Positions 5,579 through 6,001 of a stretch of 6,001 nt of DNA are shown piece by piece. The DNA is from Actinomycetota bacterium. GTDB taxonomy: Bacteria; Actinomycetota; Thermoleophilia; Gaiellales; Gaiellaceae. The stretch covers positions 1-6,001 of the forward strand of contig PMXT01000187.1 of assembly GCA_003170995.1 (NCBI GenBank). The letters run 5' to 3'. The notes beneath the pieces are model-generated. The model saw only the letters and a program-made list of their open reading frames with translations, ran no database searches and was not told the DNA's origin. The translations under genes and the position numbers were made by a program. Each line of letters opens with the position of its first letter. Within the stretch, counting starts at the first letter, position 1.

Positions 5579-6001
5579 ACGAAGCCGAGACTAGAGCCGA
5601 GCACATCGATCCCGCACTGAAGGCGGCAGGCTGGGGAGTCGTCGAGGGCAGCAAGATCCTGCGCGAGCATCGCATCACGCCGGGTCGCATCGAAGGCCAC
5701 GGGCGTCGCGCCCCAGGGGACATCGCCGACTACGTGCTGGTCCATCGCAACACCAAGCTGGCCGTCATCGAGGCCAAGCCGTGGGATGACCCGCTGACCG
5801 AAGGCGTGGGACAAGCGAAGAGCTACGCCGGGAAACTCGCGATTCGGTTCACCTACTCCACTAACGGTCAGGGCTTCTACGGCATTGACATGCAGACCGG
5901 CGAGGAAGGCGAACTGCCCCGCTTCCCCACACCGGACGAACTCTGGGCGCTGACCTTCGCCGAGCCGAACGCCTGGCACGACCGCTTCGCCGCCGTGCCG
6001 T
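5575..6001 (+). CDS. hsdR: Type I restriction R subunit HsdR, N-terminal part (runs off the window)
   Basis: HsdR is the ATP-driven motor and nuclease that cuts unmethylated DNA after translocation, once bound to HsdM and HsdS. Only the first 142 codons are in the window, and the frame is open to the edge; complete HsdR proteins are usually several times longer. The visible part is the N-terminal nuclease domain of the PD-(D/E)XK type: Asp52 in DIADYVL (49-55), then Glu66 and Lys68 in VIEAKPW (64-70), and the following QAKSYA (80-85), a motif typical of HsdR and RecB-like nucleases. The helicase motor domains lie beyond the window. The opening AETRAEHIDPALKAAGWGV (residues 4-22) also fits the family. 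The ATG overlaps the hsdS TGA by 4 bases, so expression is probably coupled. All three catalytic nuclease residues are present, so nothing here suggests loss of function. Confidence 0.95.
   Translation, partial: MNEAETRAEHIDPALKAAGWGVVEGSKILREHRITPGRIEGHGRRAPGDIADYVLVHRNTKLAVIEAKPWDDPLTEGVGQAKSYAGKLAIRFTYSTNGQGFYGIDMQTGEEGELPRFPTPDELWALTFAEPNAWHDRFAAVP

Noticed and set aside
5554..5979. Open frame of 141 codons on the minus strand opposite hsdR.
   Set aside because: It is a shadow of the hsdR N-terminal coding region, which has clear nuclease motifs on the plus strand.

Overview
This window is a GC-rich (roughly 60%) bacterial chromosome segment that looks like part of a defence island. The genes are compact, two CDSs start with overlapping stop codons, and several starts are GTG. 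The style of the small XRE regulator, the membrane zinc-ribbon protein and the Abi-alpha-like protein would fit a high-GC actinobacterium, but this is only an impression and a proteobacterium cannot be excluded. No rRNA, tRNA, CRISPR array or insertion sequence was seen.

Left part (1-1285). Bases 1-98 hold nothing I can support. A small unknown protein (99-293, minus) has a good ribosome binding site. After a 162-base gap with no recognisable gene comes a 187-residue membrane protein with zinc-ribbon cysteines at both ends (456-1019, minus). It is divergently transcribed from a 70-residue XRE-type DNA-binding protein (1073-1285, plus). The 53-base gap between them carries a perfect 7-bp inverted repeat (1039-1057), a natural operator candidate.

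Middle part (1364-2744). Two minus-strand genes, 10 bases apart, form a cassette: an unknown 115-residue protein (2052-2399), then a 225-residue protein resembling the Abi-alpha (abortive infection) family (1364-2041). Just upstream of them, on the same strand, is a reading frame without a usable upstream start (about 2447-2605). It reads like the last 50 or so residues of a type I restriction R subunit and is probably a remnant of an older restriction system.

Right part (2745-6001). A type I restriction-modification operon reads rightward: hsdM (methyltransferase), hsdS (specificity) and the first 142 codons of hsdR (PD-(D/E)XK nuclease domain), which runs off the window edge. The three genes overlap by 4 bases each (GTGA, ATGA), so they are probably translationally coupled. 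HsdM and HsdS would form the modification enzyme, and HsdR would add ATP-dependent translocation and cleavage of unmodified DNA. The two target-recognition halves of hsdS are clearly poorer in GC than the conserved segments beside them, a sign of specificity-domain exchange. The main leads are the antisense hsdR remnant abutting an intact hsdMSR operon, and the Abi-alpha plus unknown-gene cassette lodged beside it.
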